This document shows, one piece after another, positions 1 to 10,753 of a stretch of 64,000 bases of DNA (position 1 is the first letter of the stretch; every line of letters starts with the position of its first letter). A model generated the notes under the pieces. It did no database searches. It was not told the DNA's origin and was given only the letters and a program-made list of their open reading frames with translations. The DNA comes from Luidia sarsii (taxonomy: Eukaryota > Echinodermata > Asteroidea > Paxillosida > Luidiidae). The stretch lies in contig OX465118.1 in the NCBI GenBank assembly GCA_949987565.1, forward strand, positions 1,988,538-2,052,537, in the 5' to 3' direction. The translations under genes were made by a program, and so were the position numbers.

Positions 1-205
1 TCACAGTTTGATGGAAGTGGACGAAGTATATACATGTGTTTAAGTGGACCTGACGTTTCGATTCTAGCAGGACCTTTCTCAAAGGCAGAGACACTCTCCC
101 TTTGAGAAAGGCCCTGCTAGGATCGAAACGTCAGGCCCACTAAATTTTGAGATTTGCATTTTGGTAATTTTATTCAGTAAGCTGTTTGCAACATTTTTGT
201 ATATC
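1..205 (+). mobile_element. Penelope-like element 3'-terminal remnant with hairpin
   Basis: Positions 44-85 and 99-140 form an inverted repeat of 42 bp with three mismatches around a 13-nt loop. The right arm contains CCTGCTAGGATCGAAACGTC, which recurs across the window at the 3' end of fragments carrying a Penelope-like endonuclease tail, for example 22170-22694. The sequence after the hairpin (about 140-205, starting CCCACTAAATTTTGAGA) is found in reverse orientation at about 23095-23165. Membership of the Penelope-like family is inferred from those better copies. No coding part remains here. Confidence 0.6.
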
Positions 206-1950
206 ACTAAAAGATAACCAATTAAGCTAATATATTAGGGAAATACACAATTACATGGCACACCAAAGCATCGCACGTCCAAAGGGTCGCACGCGCTTAT
301 ACGCGGGTGGAAATGTAACAAGGAAATTCACACTATACTATCGCTTTCAGCACCTGTCGAAGCTTTCGACACGGGTCGACCACTCTCGACCCACCCCCCC
401 CCCCCCCCCGAGCAGGGTTAGTTTCAACACGAGTCGGGCCGCTTTTACACGGGCGTAAACATGTTTACAGCGGGCTAGACCCGTACCGTGCATATCCCGG
501 TGGGGTGTTTTGCAGTATGAAAAACCCAGATTTCTATCTTGCATTGTATTCTCTAGTTTTTGCCCGGTTGCTCGATTCATAACCGTGCAGTTTCAAATTC
601 ATTGTCAGTCCGTTCAGTGACGAGACTTTCTGTAGGTCGTCCCTGCGGTCATCTGTCACATGCATTCACATCTGCAAGTGATGTACGATCGCGCCCACCC
701 CGATGAAGTCTGCTTTATTCTCTAGCATCGCCGATTGCCGAGTGTTAAGTTGCCACATGACTATACAAGTAGCAGTCGCACGCATTGCACCATTAGTCAA
801 AAGGCTTGTAACGAGACGGGAATCTCACGTTGAGTGCGCGGCGTCACCGAAGTACGTCGGTAGATCTCGAACACACCTTGATTAGACTTCAAAAGTGCAT
901 TTCCAGGAACCTTTTTAGACATGTGCCGTGCTGAGAATGTCTCTGGTAATACGACTACCTCGTGTAATGAACCAATGAGTAAGCTGACACTCTACACACC
1001 TAATGTACTCTTAGACGGTAACTCGTGGGCTTTGCAGATTCATTCTGGGAGGCTCATTCTCGACCGTCATTTTCGATGGCTCGTCCGGAGCCATCTGGGC
1101 GGAGACCAGAAACTCTTCACCTCCTTGCTGGGTTGTGAAGAGTGCAAGTGGAGCGTACGTGCTGCATGCCGTTAACGGTGTGGCGCACCGCGCGGCGAGT
1201 TGACGCGCTGCGCGCGAGTCGAGTCTCGCTTGGTAGGCCTGATTTGCGGATGCATCCTTGCATCGATCTGAGAAAGCCAAAGGGCTCTTTGGACCTGATG
1301 GCTCTCTCACTCACTCACTTGTCCCTTAGTCTGCTAGGCCGTTGGTGCACCACTATAGAACTCTGCCAACCTCCTTTCTCCAACCTCCGAAGGGCTTTCC
1401 GAAGGGCTTCACTCAAACCCTGTCCACTATGTGATGTTGTCCTCCCATCTCCTTCTGTCTGCCCTCTTCTTCTCCCTGCCCGCACAGTGCCCTGCAGTCT
1501 TCGCCAGTCCTGTCTATCCTGTGACATGCCTGTACCGCATCAATTTACGGTTTTTTTCCCACGGTGGATAGTAGATCATCATAGGGTGCAATAGCTTCTC
1601 TGATTCATCCCCTCATTGAGTATGCGATCTAGGCTATGTACGAGATGCATAAGATTCTTCTAACACATTTCATTTCCGTGGTCTGTATATCATCTTGGCT
1701 AATGGACGCCAAAGCTGTCAACACAGTGGTCCCACATTACCCAAGAAACCTGGGAAAAGGTTTATGTTACCTCTTGTCTGTTGAACAACCAGTGCCAATA
1801 ACATTGCTAGATCTATGTGACTATATAGCATAAATCTGGTTTGGCTAGAATGTGACCTAACGTGGCGTAATGAGGTATCTACTCCTAAAGTCCTTTCCGA
1901 ATTAACGATGTCGAAAGTCAAAGTAGGCTATCGCCCAAATGGATGTCAAA
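206..1950. other. No gene recognised; poly-C run
   Basis: Several short open frames occur, but none resembles a known protein and no splice or codon pattern supports them. A run of about 17 C lies near 391-407. The segment around 355-475 has TTTCGACACGGGTC, which recurs at about 42096, so part of it is probably old repeat. Positions 1320-1560 are mildly pyrimidine-rich. Confidence 0.5.
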
Positions 1951-2010
1951 ATCATTTTATTTATTTATTTATTTATTAATTATTATTATTTTTTTTTTTT
2001 TGGGGGGGTA
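1951..2010. repeat. AT-rich microsatellite (TTTA)n with T and G runs
   Basis: Repeated TTTA units pass into ATT units, then a run of about 14 T and 7 G. It is simple sequence with no coding meaning. Confidence 0.9.
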
Positions 2011-2241
2011 TTTTCGGGAAGCTTATCTTTAAAGGGAATCGTCTGTCCAAAGGAACAAATATGTAAATCAGGCAATTCGTAAATGTAGGAGTGCAACCTC
2101 GACGTAGCGCCCAAGTTGCGTACATGCCGAATGAGAATTTCGATGCTTGTCAATGGTCGTGTGAGGGCAGCATTCAACGAATTGTCCGAAACGAGAGACT
2201 AAATTTACTCTGAAGAAAAACAAGTAAGGGATGTTTGAGTG

Positions 2242-2387
2242 ACGATTTCTCGAAAAGTACAGCATCCCGGACCGTAAGATTTCAACATGAGTATTCTAAC
2301 ATGACCATCTACAAACTTTGTAGATTAGAAGGAAATCTGTGGACATCGATGTTTTCCAATCTTCCCAATGTTGTATTGTGTTTAGGC
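2242..2387 (-). mobile_element. MITE-A fragment
   Basis: The segment matches the reverse complement of the left half of the full copies at 7171-7534 and 13706-14064. Shared landmarks are ACTTTGTAGATTAGAAGGAA, GTGGACATCGATG and CCCAATGTTGTATTG. The right half is missing. Confidence 0.8.
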
Positions 2388-2425
2388 GAGTTGGCGGGTT
2401 CTTCCTTGCATTAAAAACTCTAAAA

Positions 2426-3107
2426 CGGGCGATTCACAATCGTGCGCCCTTTAACCACTAACGCGTCAGGTTGGCCCCTTAATTGCAACTGTGCGACTTG
2501 AATGAATACCAACGCGATTTCCGCGGCTTCTTGGCACGGGGCAAGTAGACTAGTGGGCGAGTTGGCTAGGGGAAAGTACTAGTGGGCGAGTTGGCAAGGG
2601 GAAAGTAGTATACTTGTGGGCGAGTTGGCTAGGGGCAAGTAGTACTAGTGGGCGAGTTGGCAAGGGGCAAGTAGACTAGTGGGCGAGTTGGCAAGGGTCA
2701 AGTAGACTAGTGGGCGAGTTGGCTAGGGGCAAGTAGACTAGTGGGCTTGTTGGCAAGGGGCAAGTAGACTAGTGGGCGAGTTGGCAAGGGGCAAGTAGAC
2801 TAGTGGGCGAGTTGGCTAGGGTCAAGGAGACTAGTGGGCGAGTTGGCTAGGGTCAAGGAGACTAGTGGGCGAGTTGGCTAGGGTCAAGAATTAAGACTAG
2901 TGGGCGAGTTGGCAAGGGGCAAAGTAGCAAGTGGGCGAGTTGGCAACGAGCCGCGGAAATCGCGTTGGTCTTCATTCAAGTCGCACAATTGTTATAATTG
3001 GCCAACGAAAAAAATAATCGCCTTCGGAAAGGGTCGACTGGTTCCGCGCATTGTGATTGGCCAACGCGTTGCAAACTCTTGAGGGCGCACATTTTGTGAA
3101 TCACCCG
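2426..3107. mobile_element. Foldback element enclosing a minisatellite
   Basis: The inner arms 2490-2528 and 2949-2987 are inverted 39-mers with one mismatch, meeting at CCGCGGCT/AGCCGCGG. Weaker inverted similarity continues outward to CGGGCGATTCACAA (2426) and TTGTGAATCACCCG (3107). The right arm has an insertion around 2990-3060. No transposase is present. The centre holds a 31-bp tandem array. It is probably a non-autonomous TIR or foldback DNA element; the superfamily is not determined. Confidence 0.75.
2535..2945. repeat. 31-bp minisatellite, about 13 copies
   Basis: Units read approximately ACTAGTGGGCGAGTTGGCTA followed by GGGGCAAGTAG. Variation includes TAGGGG/AAGGGG/AGGGTC, an insertion near 2890 and small length changes. 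GTGGGC recurs about every 31 bp. The array fills the space between the foldback arms. Confidence 0.9.
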
Positions 3108-3134
3108 ATACGGAAGTTCGGCTTTTACTTTGCT

Positions 3135-3552
3135 GGCATACATCGCATCCCATCGCGGCATGCATCGCATCCCATCGCGGCATGCATCGCATCCCATCGC
3201 GGCATGCATCGCATCCCATCGCGGCATGCATCGCATCCCATCGCGGCATACATCGCATCCCATCGCGGCATGCATCGCATCCCATCGCGGCATACATCGC
3301 ATCCCATCGCGGCATGCATCGCATCCCATCGCGGCATGCATCGCATCCCATCGCGGCATACATCGCATCCCATCGCGGCATGCATCGCATCCCATCGCGG
3401 CATACATCGCATCCCATCGCGGAATGCATCGCATCCCATCGCGGCATACATCGCATCCCCTCGCGGCATACATCGCATCCCATCGCGGCATACATCGCAT
3501 CCCATCGCGGCATGCATCGCATCCCATCGCGGCATGCATCGCATCCCATCGC
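3135..3552. repeat. 22-bp tandem array, 19 copies
   Basis: The unit is GGCATGCATCGCATCCCATC plus GC, with a frequent G/A variant (GGCATACATC) and rare single changes near 3422 and 3459. Exactly 19 units fit 418 bp. Because 22 is not a multiple of three and the unit has no stop in any frame, long open frames run through the array in all six frames. These are not taken as genes. Confidence 0.95.
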
Positions 3553-4154
3553 GGCATGCAGCGACCCGCGTATCGCTTTACGGCATGCTGTCCGCATTGG
3601 ACTCGCAGTCTGTACCGCGCGGATATTTGCATCAGTTGTGTCGCGTTTTTTTGTCTACGAGGAGAGGGAAAGGAGGAACTGTGGGGGAGATATTCTGTCG
3701 AAGTTGTCAGCCCCGAGGAAACCAGTTGTCTTCAGGTTACAGGGCGGGCCTGGTTGAGAGGGAGAACCCTTTCCCTTTAGCTCTCGGTGTGGTTTTTTTC
3801 CTTGTCTCCTGCTCCGCCGCTCACCTGCACAATTGCTTTTACCTGGAACTGGACACGGGCCAGGCCCTGTCAGAGTTGGTAAGACAAGTCCGACCGCTGA
3901 CGCCGCGGTCGTCGCCGCGGGCAAGAATTACTCGGACCCGCCGTGCCGTTGGAAAGGTGGAGCTCTCGCGTTTCAGGGAACGGGTTAAATAGAGCAGACA
4001 GTGTCCTATATGGCGCAGCGGATTGTGGACCGTACTCCGCTCGGACCGTCACTCACTGCGCCGCATGCAAAATAAAGGCTCTAGGCTGCATAGGCTCGGG
4101 CTCAGGCTTCGTCTCCGTCTGACAAAACCTGAAAATCTGAAGAAGAAGAAGAAG
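3553..4154. other. No gene recognised; isolated AATAAA
   Basis: A fairly GC-rich stretch where an open frame leaving the 22-bp array continues to about 3992. Its translation shows no domain. An AATAAA lies near 4070 on the plus strand, but no gene upstream can be supported. Confidence 0.4.
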
Positions 4155-4270
4155 AAAAAGATGACCAATATCTGACTCCGATAAGAAAAAGAAGCTTGCC
4201 GATATTATTTGTACACTTCAGATCCCTAGATGACGGCAGAAAATGAGCTTCACTGTGATACTTAAAAGCA
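4155..4270 (-). repeat. Dispersed repeat D, copy 1
   Basis: The reverse complement matches 14120-14235 over about 115 bp, including CATCTAGGGATCTGAAGTGT and GGCAAGCTTCTTTTTCTTA. No terminal repeats were identified. Confidence 0.75.
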
Positions 4271-5510
4271 CGAAAAGCCTCGATAATTATCATTAGTGGC
4301 CGATGCACTAACGCCGTATCTTGCTGATGGAAAAACGTTTGGTCTGTAAAATAAAACTGGCCGACCGCAGTTCGATTTGCACTGGATGCTATTTGGACAA
4401 ACAGTAGTCGGAAGTGAAAAGCAAACAGTAACACATGAAGATATCCAGTTGGCTATCCTGTTACCGAAGGATGAGTATTCATGCTAAGCAGTTATTGCTG
4501 AAGACGCTCTATGAAATTAACCCGGGATTAACACCAAACGTTGCACTCGTTTGTATAATAGGCCTATGCTAAGCATAAAATATCCCCCCCAAAAAAAAAA
4601 AGTCAAACGCAAAAAGCACCACTTAAAATAATGGTTGGCAACCTTGTTATATAACCTGTATTGGTAGGATATCCTTGCTAAGCAGGTTTTCCGACGCTTA
4701 AGTCTATCGGGTCTAAGCCTAACGCCCCCACGCACAAGTCGCCCACTCACTTGATGGTAAAAACAAAAGTCAGCCGACCGCTCGCGCATGAATACATTTA
4801 TCGGTTCACTATTCTCTCGAGAAGCCCATCGACTAACAATGTCAGTAACTCATAAATGTTCCATAAAGTTCATTCGCAGTGAAGAGGCTTTTGAAAGCCC
4901 CCCCCCCTCCCTCCCCTACTTCTGCGTTGCATGTTCCCGGGATATTGACAGCTGCCTCCCGCTATACTTTTTTGTATTCTTTCTCGTTGTTATCTTTTGC
5001 AGCTGTCCTTACTAGATATACAAAGCCCTGGATACGGGTACGGTTCTGCCCCTGCTGTATGGCCACCCCCGCCAGAGATAATATGGAAATTGTTTATGAA
5101 CACACCGCCGGGGGGGGGGGTTGCAGTAGCGCGGGCGGTAACGAAATCCCTGTCGGGTCTCGCGTCGGAGTTTTGGGAAGCTCAGGAACCTCTCCCCCCC
5201 CCCCGTCCTCCGTGGCTGCTTTGCTGACTTACTTTCCTCCCCTCGCACGGTGCAGCTTCCACGAGCAGGTCTTGTTGCTCTCCCGCCAATACATATACAC
5301 CGGTCCGTGTCTGCATTTTATGCAGGCGACCTATGCTCGCATTTGCTACACCCGGCACTCCAAGTAAAATGCCAACTACTGACATTCGCACTCCGTTGTT
5401 GTTTTGAAAAAACAATACATAAATCACCATTTTTTTGAATAATTCATAATGTACCCTAAGCTTCCTTTGTAACCCCCCTCTCCCCACTGTCTGCGTTTAA
5501 GAGAGCCTTG
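4271..5510. other. No gene recognised; homopolymer runs
   Basis: Contains C or G runs near 4585, 4900, 5108 and 5195. Open frames here are short, overlap on both strands and carry no recognisable domain. Confidence 0.5.
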
Positions 5511-5514
5511 TGTT

Positions 5515-5725
5515 TTGATCCTAGCAGGATCTTTCTCGGATAAGACTTGAAGGTTTAATTTGCATGGTGGAAATTCTAAGTGGAATTAAGGTTTGCGGTG
5601 ACACCATGTACTGTATAGCACTTCTCTTTCAAGAAGGAGTGTGGCTCTGAAACTAGCCGGTAACTCAACGTTTCGGGTAGTGTGTACTCTGCCCGTCATC
5701 AGGATCTTTCTCGATCTGCATCCTG
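5515..5725 (-). mobile_element. Penelope-type terminal fragment with hammerhead-like core
   Basis: Read on the minus strand, the segment has CTGATGA, then a GGGC...ACCC stem-loop, then GAAACGTT, followed by GGCTCTGAAAC near 5650 and GGTGTCACCGCAAACC near 5600, and ends with GATCCTGCTAGGATC at about 5520. The same order of blocks is seen in pieces at 46130-46235 and 51130-51240. Penelope-like elements are known to carry hammerhead ribozyme motifs in their terminal repeats; assignment here is inference. Confidence 0.5.
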
Positions 5726-5875
5726 CTTTTGAGAAAGCCCCTTCTAGGATCGAAACGTCGGGCCCTCCTAACTATTTGAGATTTGCTTGTTTTGTGCATC
5801 AATTTAAGTCCGTAAGCGATCGGTAACATTTTGTTGAAAGGTCCTGCGAGGATCGAAACGTCAGTTATATAGTTT
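5726..5875 (+). mobile_element. Penelope-type hairpin fragments, two pieces
   Basis: CTTCTAGGATCGAAACGTCG at about 5741-5760 and CCTGCGAGGATCGAAACGTC at about 5843-5862 are two degenerate copies of the hairpin arm. Each is followed by a different short flank, so at least two truncated insertions are probably mixed here. Confidence 0.55.
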
Positions 5876-6399
5876 GTCCGTTTAGACTGAATAAAGATCT
5901 GTTCATACCAGGAATGCTATTCACCTATAATTGTAATGAATTAGTGGGTAGATGGCCCCAAATAGTACAAGAACCGTATGGCTTAATTCCCTGAAACACA
6001 AAGAATTACTATCAGCATTGATAGTATATATCAGCATTGCTTTCATTTCATTTGGTAATTTCTTTGTAATTTCATTTGGGAAGATGTTTGCCTTTTCTTG
6101 GAAAAAGGGATGGTCGCTGCATCTTAACCATTAGTTTCGATCAATTGCGGAAAGGTCAGGCTGTTCCAAGGGAAATTGTTTTTGCATTTTCACCTTACCA
6201 GAAAATAATAGAAATTTAAAGGCTACATGATGGGTTTCCAACGTAGAACAGACGTGTGTGTGACTGTCCGTATATAAAACGTCATTCTTGCGGGTAGCTC
6301 TGAGAAGAGCCGGTTACTCGGCATGAAACGTGCACACGGTCACACAGCAACGGAGCTCTTCATAGCACCGTATAGTAATCAGCCACACCTAATGGCGTA

Positions 6400-6787
6400 T
6401 AAAGGGAGGGTGCACCATTTGCAAAGTGCCCAATTTCCGGACATGTCAAATTTGACAAATGCATTACTTACTCATCGGGAGGTTTGTAATGGGATCAGAC
6501 ATTCCATGAAATTCTAGCGCTCGAAAATCTTCCTTTTTCGAGAAAGGGGATTTGTTGATTGTCCATTCAAGATTTGTTGAAAGGGTTCCATTTACAAATA
6601 CCGCCCTCTATGTCTGAAAAGGGTTAGCTTTTGATTTCGTTTCCACGGTTTTTCTCATGACGTGGTTGACAGATTGAACCGAAACTTACCCAGGTATTAT
6701 TTCAGTGTAGGGCCTATACGTTGAGTTTGACAAAGTATATAAGCGATTCTTTGACCTTCGCAAAATAATGGTGTGTCATACCTTTAA
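6400..6787 (+). mobile_element. MITE-C copy 1
   Basis: Opens with TAAAGGGAGGGTGCACCATT and closes with ATGGTGTGTCATACCTTTAA, an imperfect inverted pair. Internal landmarks shared with 32436-32863 include CGCCCTCTATGTCT, ATGGTTGACGGATT-like sequence and GATTCTTTGACCTTCGCAAA. No coding capacity. Confidence 0.75.
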
Positions 6788-7176
6788 AGTCCCTACACAA
6801 CATTGGTAAGATCGAAAAACAGAAATGTTCACAGATATACATGAAACTTATACAGTTTGAAGATGAATATGGTAGAAACCTCGCACTGAAATATCTCTGC
6901 CTAAAATGGTTAATGCCTTATTTTTTTAGAAGAAAGTAAAAGAAATCGTTTACGTCTAGCCCCTAGATCTAAACGATTTTTTTCGAAACAATACATTGAA
7001 TGCTGCAAACAAATTCGCGAAACAAATGGAGCGGTTTTGACTATTTTCTTGAGACTCGGTTGGCGGATTAAGCTGAAATTTTCACAGGTGTGCTATTTCA
7101 TGCATTATGTTGGATCAGACCACGTATTGATGCTATATTCTTTGACCTTGACTAATGTTGTGTTATCCCTTTAAAG
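6783..7176 (+). mobile_element. MITE-B copy 1
   Basis: Starts TTTAAAGTCCCTACACAACA and ends ATGTTGTGTTATCCCTTTAA, giving inverted termini around TTAAAG...ACACAACATT. Shared internal blocks are TAGAAACCTCGCACTGAAAT, GATCTAAACGATTTTT, GAGACTCGGTTGGCGGATT and GCTGAAATTTTCACAG. Comparable copies are at 19525-19907, 36217-36592, 53588-53966 and 54417-54785. Confidence 0.85.
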
Positions 7177-7534
7177 GCGCAATACAACATTAGGAAGATC
7201 GGAAAACATCGATGTCTAAAGATTTCCTTCTAATTTACACAGTTTGTAGATAGTCATGATAGAACGGTCAAGTTGAATTCTTACGGTCTGGGATGCAGTA
7301 CCTCCCCAGAAATCTTCACTCAAACATCGACAAATAGTTTATTACTCTACATAATTTTCTTATTTCTTACACTACAGAATGGTGCAAACCCCCCCCCTTT
7401 TTTTACCTTTTTCTACTTTCTCTGATCACCATTTGAGCTAAAGCATTCGCAGGATTGTTTTTTTGGATGTTTAATGGTTTAACACAAACTGTGGCAATCT
7501 TTTGACCTTTAACGATGTTGTATAGGGCCTTTAA
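7171..7534 (+). mobile_element. MITE-A copy 1, complete
   Basis: Starts TTAAAGGCGCAATACAACAT and ends ATGTTGTATAGGGCCTTTAA, an imperfect 20-bp terminal inverted repeat. Internal landmarks are TACACAGTTTGTAGATAG, CTTACGGTCTGGGATG, CTCAAACATCGACAA, TTTATTACT and ACCATTTGAGCTAA. It begins inside the end of the neighbouring MITE-B. Confidence 0.85.
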
Positions 7535-8405
7535 GCAGCAGCGCATCGTACATGTCAACTGTGCCTTAGACATCAATGTCAGAAGGGTACATTACTTTTA
7601 ATCACCGTTAGCACCGTGCTGGATTAATGCGTGGGGTATCTTGGACAGATAGAGGGCTATTGGTGCGCAATGAATGATTTTATTGGACATGGTGGTCAGA
7701 GGCTTCAGGCGGCTTTTACGAATTATGCTTGATCCTGTCAGGTGAGGCTATGCAGGCGTGGGCGAGGCGTGAGTATCTATCAAGTATCAACCCTTCCCTA
7801 TCCAACCGTGTGGGAGTGGGTACGGCCACCGATTAGGCTCGCGGTGCTTTGCACGCGTCTTAATAGGAACCCAAGGCCGCGAATACGAGGACACTCTTTT
7901 TGAGGGGAAAAAAACCACACCCCCAAACTAAGGGGCCAGAGATGAGAGTCGTAATCCCGCAGCCGACGGGCAAGTGCCAACCCAAGCCCCTACGACGCCA
8001 CCCGTCCGGTGGGAGTCGGGCCGATGGTGGCGACCGGTTACTGAAATTTGCCAAGGCTGAACAACAGGGAGAAGTGCTAATACCTCCTTTCCATTTTATC
8101 GGCACCTGGAGCGAGATTAGCTCTAGCAGAGTGCTGAGATCAACAAATACAAAGGTCGATAGTTCTTGCTGTTTCGTCGACATTGTAATTTGATATTCCT
8201 ATGCCCTATAGGCCTACAGTCTGACCAAAATCCCACGCAGAGGAACGTCGCAGATAGGATAGGTCATAATTAAGCTGCTCATAAAATTTAAGAAGGAATA
8301 CTCATAAGAGGCTACTCAAAATGTTCAATGTTTTTAAATCTCGCCCTTTTTCTCGAAATAATTGGTAGATGGGTTAAGGAAATATATTGAATATTTTATT
8401 ATTTT
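7535..8405. other. No gene recognised; GC-rich pocket
   Basis: Positions about 7740-8190 are more GC-rich than their surroundings and open on both strands for about 100 codons. The minus-strand frame (7860-8183) includes a hydrophobic run and PPSARLPPDGWRRRG, but no known family was recognised. An old retroelement piece or chance are both possible. Confidence 0.35.
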
Positions 8406-8407
8406 GT

Positions 8408-8586
8408 TCTTCACTCAAACATCGACAAATAGTTTATTACTTGCGAGTAAAAAAATATTTCTTACACTACAGGCCGGTGCGAAAAACCGTGACGGTTTTT
8501 TGCCTTTTCTACTTTCTCAGATCACATTTTGAGTTAAAACCTGGTGGCCATCTGTTGACCTTTACCAATGTTGTATAGGCCTTGAA
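8408..8586 (+). mobile_element. MITE-A 3' half
   Basis: Begins at CTTCACTCAAACATCGACAA and ends ACCAATGTTGTATAGGCCTT, matching the right half of complete MITE-A copies, with a deletion before the final block. Confidence 0.8.
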
Positions 8587-8726
8587 GCTCATCACCACTC
8601 GATATGCATGACGTGTGCGTTACGTGAAGTTTGTCTTTCACACACCGAGCGATCCCCCCCAAAACCGCCTTTATTTGAAGAAGCTAACGTCATTCGAGAG
8701 AAAGCACAAGCGATGCAAACCACAAG

Positions 8727-9341
8727 TTGATTGTATGCACATTGCACGCTGTTATTCTTTAATCAGCAGACGAAATTGTAAAAAAGAAATGCATACTGAA
8801 GTTGTCCTATATATCATTAAAGGAAAGGGTTTCGTGTTTCAGGTTTCAGGTATATTTCCCAAACTGTGCACAGTATCAATAATGTAAAGAAAAGTAAGTA
8901 CTTAAAATAGTATGAAGGGAGGTCAGACAAAAAGTCGAAGCTTGTACGGGGTCTGCCCCCTGCAAAGAAGAAAACATGGAAGCTTACGATTCTCGGGAGA
9001 AACAAATATCAACAATACAACTTTGACATTGTTTTGATTGTATGCACATTGCACGCTGTTATTTCTTAATGAGAAGATGAAATTGTAAAAAAGAAATGCA
9101 TACTGAAGTTGTCCTATATATCATTAAAGCAAAGGGTTTCGGGCTTCAGGTTTCAGGTATATTTCCCATACTGTGCACAGTATCAACAATATAAAGAAAA
9201 GTAAGTACTTAAAATAGTATGAAGGGAGGTCAGACAAAAAGTCGAAGCTTGTACGGGGTCTGCCCCCTGCAAAGGAGAAAACATGGAAGCTTACGATTCT
9301 CGGGAGAAACAAATATCAACAATACAACTTTGACATTGTTT
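8727..9341. repeat. 307-bp tandem duplication, two copies
   Basis: TTGATTGTATGCACATTGCA starts at 8727 and again at 9034, and the two units are nearly identical to about 9341 with a few substitutions and a short change near 8760/9067. Each unit contains TGGAAGCTTACGATTCTCGG and a near-palindromic TGCACAGTATCAA. Divergence is low, so the duplication is probably recent. Open frames of 62 codons on the minus strand are repeated in both units but show no domain. Confidence 0.9.
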
Positions 9342-9344
9342 TGA

Positions 9345-10750
9345 AAAAAACAAACCAACACCTCGTGATTCGGATTTAAAGGGAAATGCAACCCAAAATA
9401 CGTTTGCTTAATCTGATTGGGTCTTGAAAATAACCTTCAATTACCTTTGAGCCACTCACGTAAGATTTTCATGAAGAAAGAAAATTCATGTAATTCTAGA
9501 TCCTCTAGTGGTCTAATTTGCGTTCCTGTACGTCGCCATCTTTTCGAAGGTGCCGCCGCCGATTGTGGGGGATGTGACGTTTTTGCGGAGAAGGTGGCAA
9601 CCGCGTCTAATTGGTCAATTATGCTTGTTCAATCCTTTCTTTTTTCCAAAACTTATTTATCAACATTTTCACAAATTCATGGATAAATGTGTACGATAAA
9701 GAATAATTATTACAAGCACGCTTGTATTTTTAGGTTGGAAGTTGATTTCTGGTGGTGTATTTCTCTTGTTCGTGGAGCACAGTGGAACCTTGCAGTGTTT
9801 CGTCGACATCATGGAAATCTTGCGCCCATAGCCTCGCTTTCCGTTCGATGCATGCAATTTGCATAGATATTAAGAAAGGCCTATACAACCAAGTGAGAAG
9901 CAATCTTTTAAAAATGCTCCCGTATCAATCACATTCACTTTCCTTGGTAGAAATTTGGCCCGTATGTCCCTTATATATAACACAATTTGTGACTGATTCT
10001 TACCCATCAAAAATGTTCCATTTTTTAGTTTTTTCCAAATACCAGTTCCGTTAAAACCTTGTGGAGACCTATACACCTTTACAATTTCCATGTGGGGAAC
10101 TATTCAACCTACTGGACTAGGTCTCCACAAGGCACTAAATTAACGCCAACCATGAGACGAACATTGTACAGTATACCAACAGATTGAATATGAACATAAT
10201 GACCAAATCTGTATTCCTGTCACAACATCTCGAGTCCAGGTCTAAGTTGAAGTCCCGAGTCATCCGTGTCGAGAACGAGTTCGGGTTGCCTATACTAGTG
10301 CATCGGCAACACGTTTCCCAACCTTACCTTACAGTCGTCTTGAATCAAATTCACTGTAATACAACGACTCGTCACGCGCCGTATATCAAATGAAATCGTC
10401 ACGTAAACCTCTGAGAGAAAAATCCTTTCAATGATCAGGTAACCCAATATACTAATGCGACTAATGTAAAAAATGCTAATTTAAAATCTTCTGCCTAGCG
10501 ATTGCAGTCTATCTTAGAGTCCACGGGTATCGCAAATACCGATTATTATTTTGCGCTATATTTTTTTCCCAATCGAGTTGCAAGTCACGTTAGTCGGTCC
10601 GAGTACATTACATGTTATCGTGACTGAGTCCGAGTCATGGAAAGCTTTGGGTCGGCCAGGAGTACCAACACAGTTTGTGAGTTTCATCCGTCGCATGATT
10701 ACTAGCATCTGACGGTGGCACGAGATGGAATGCGAATATGCCTGACGGAG
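9345..10750. other. No gene recognised; short inverted repeat
   Basis: Nothing coding is supported. CCTTGTGGAGACCTATA near 10056 and TAGGTCTCCACAAGG near 10113 form a small hairpin with a loop of about 40 nt. The rest is AT-rich unique sequence. Confidence 0.5.
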
Positions 10751-10753
10751 GGA

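Noticed and set aside
2535..3552. Possible CRISPR-like arrays (31-bp and 22-bp repeats)
   Set aside because: Units are directly adjacent with no unique spacers, and the genome is eukaryotic.
3057..3992. 311-codon frame as a repetitive protein gene
   Set aside because: It exists because the 22-bp unit has no stops in any frame; all six frames are similarly open and the flanks show no domain.
4069..4076. AATAAA as a plus-strand gene end
   Set aside because: No coding exon upstream on that strand can be supported.
5110..5120. G and C homopolymer runs as quadruplex sites
   Set aside because: Single runs without the four-tract spacing expected of a quadruplex.
7860..8193. Opposed frames of about 100 codons in a GC-rich pocket
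   Set aside because: No recognised family and both strands open; more likely composition effect or old repeat.
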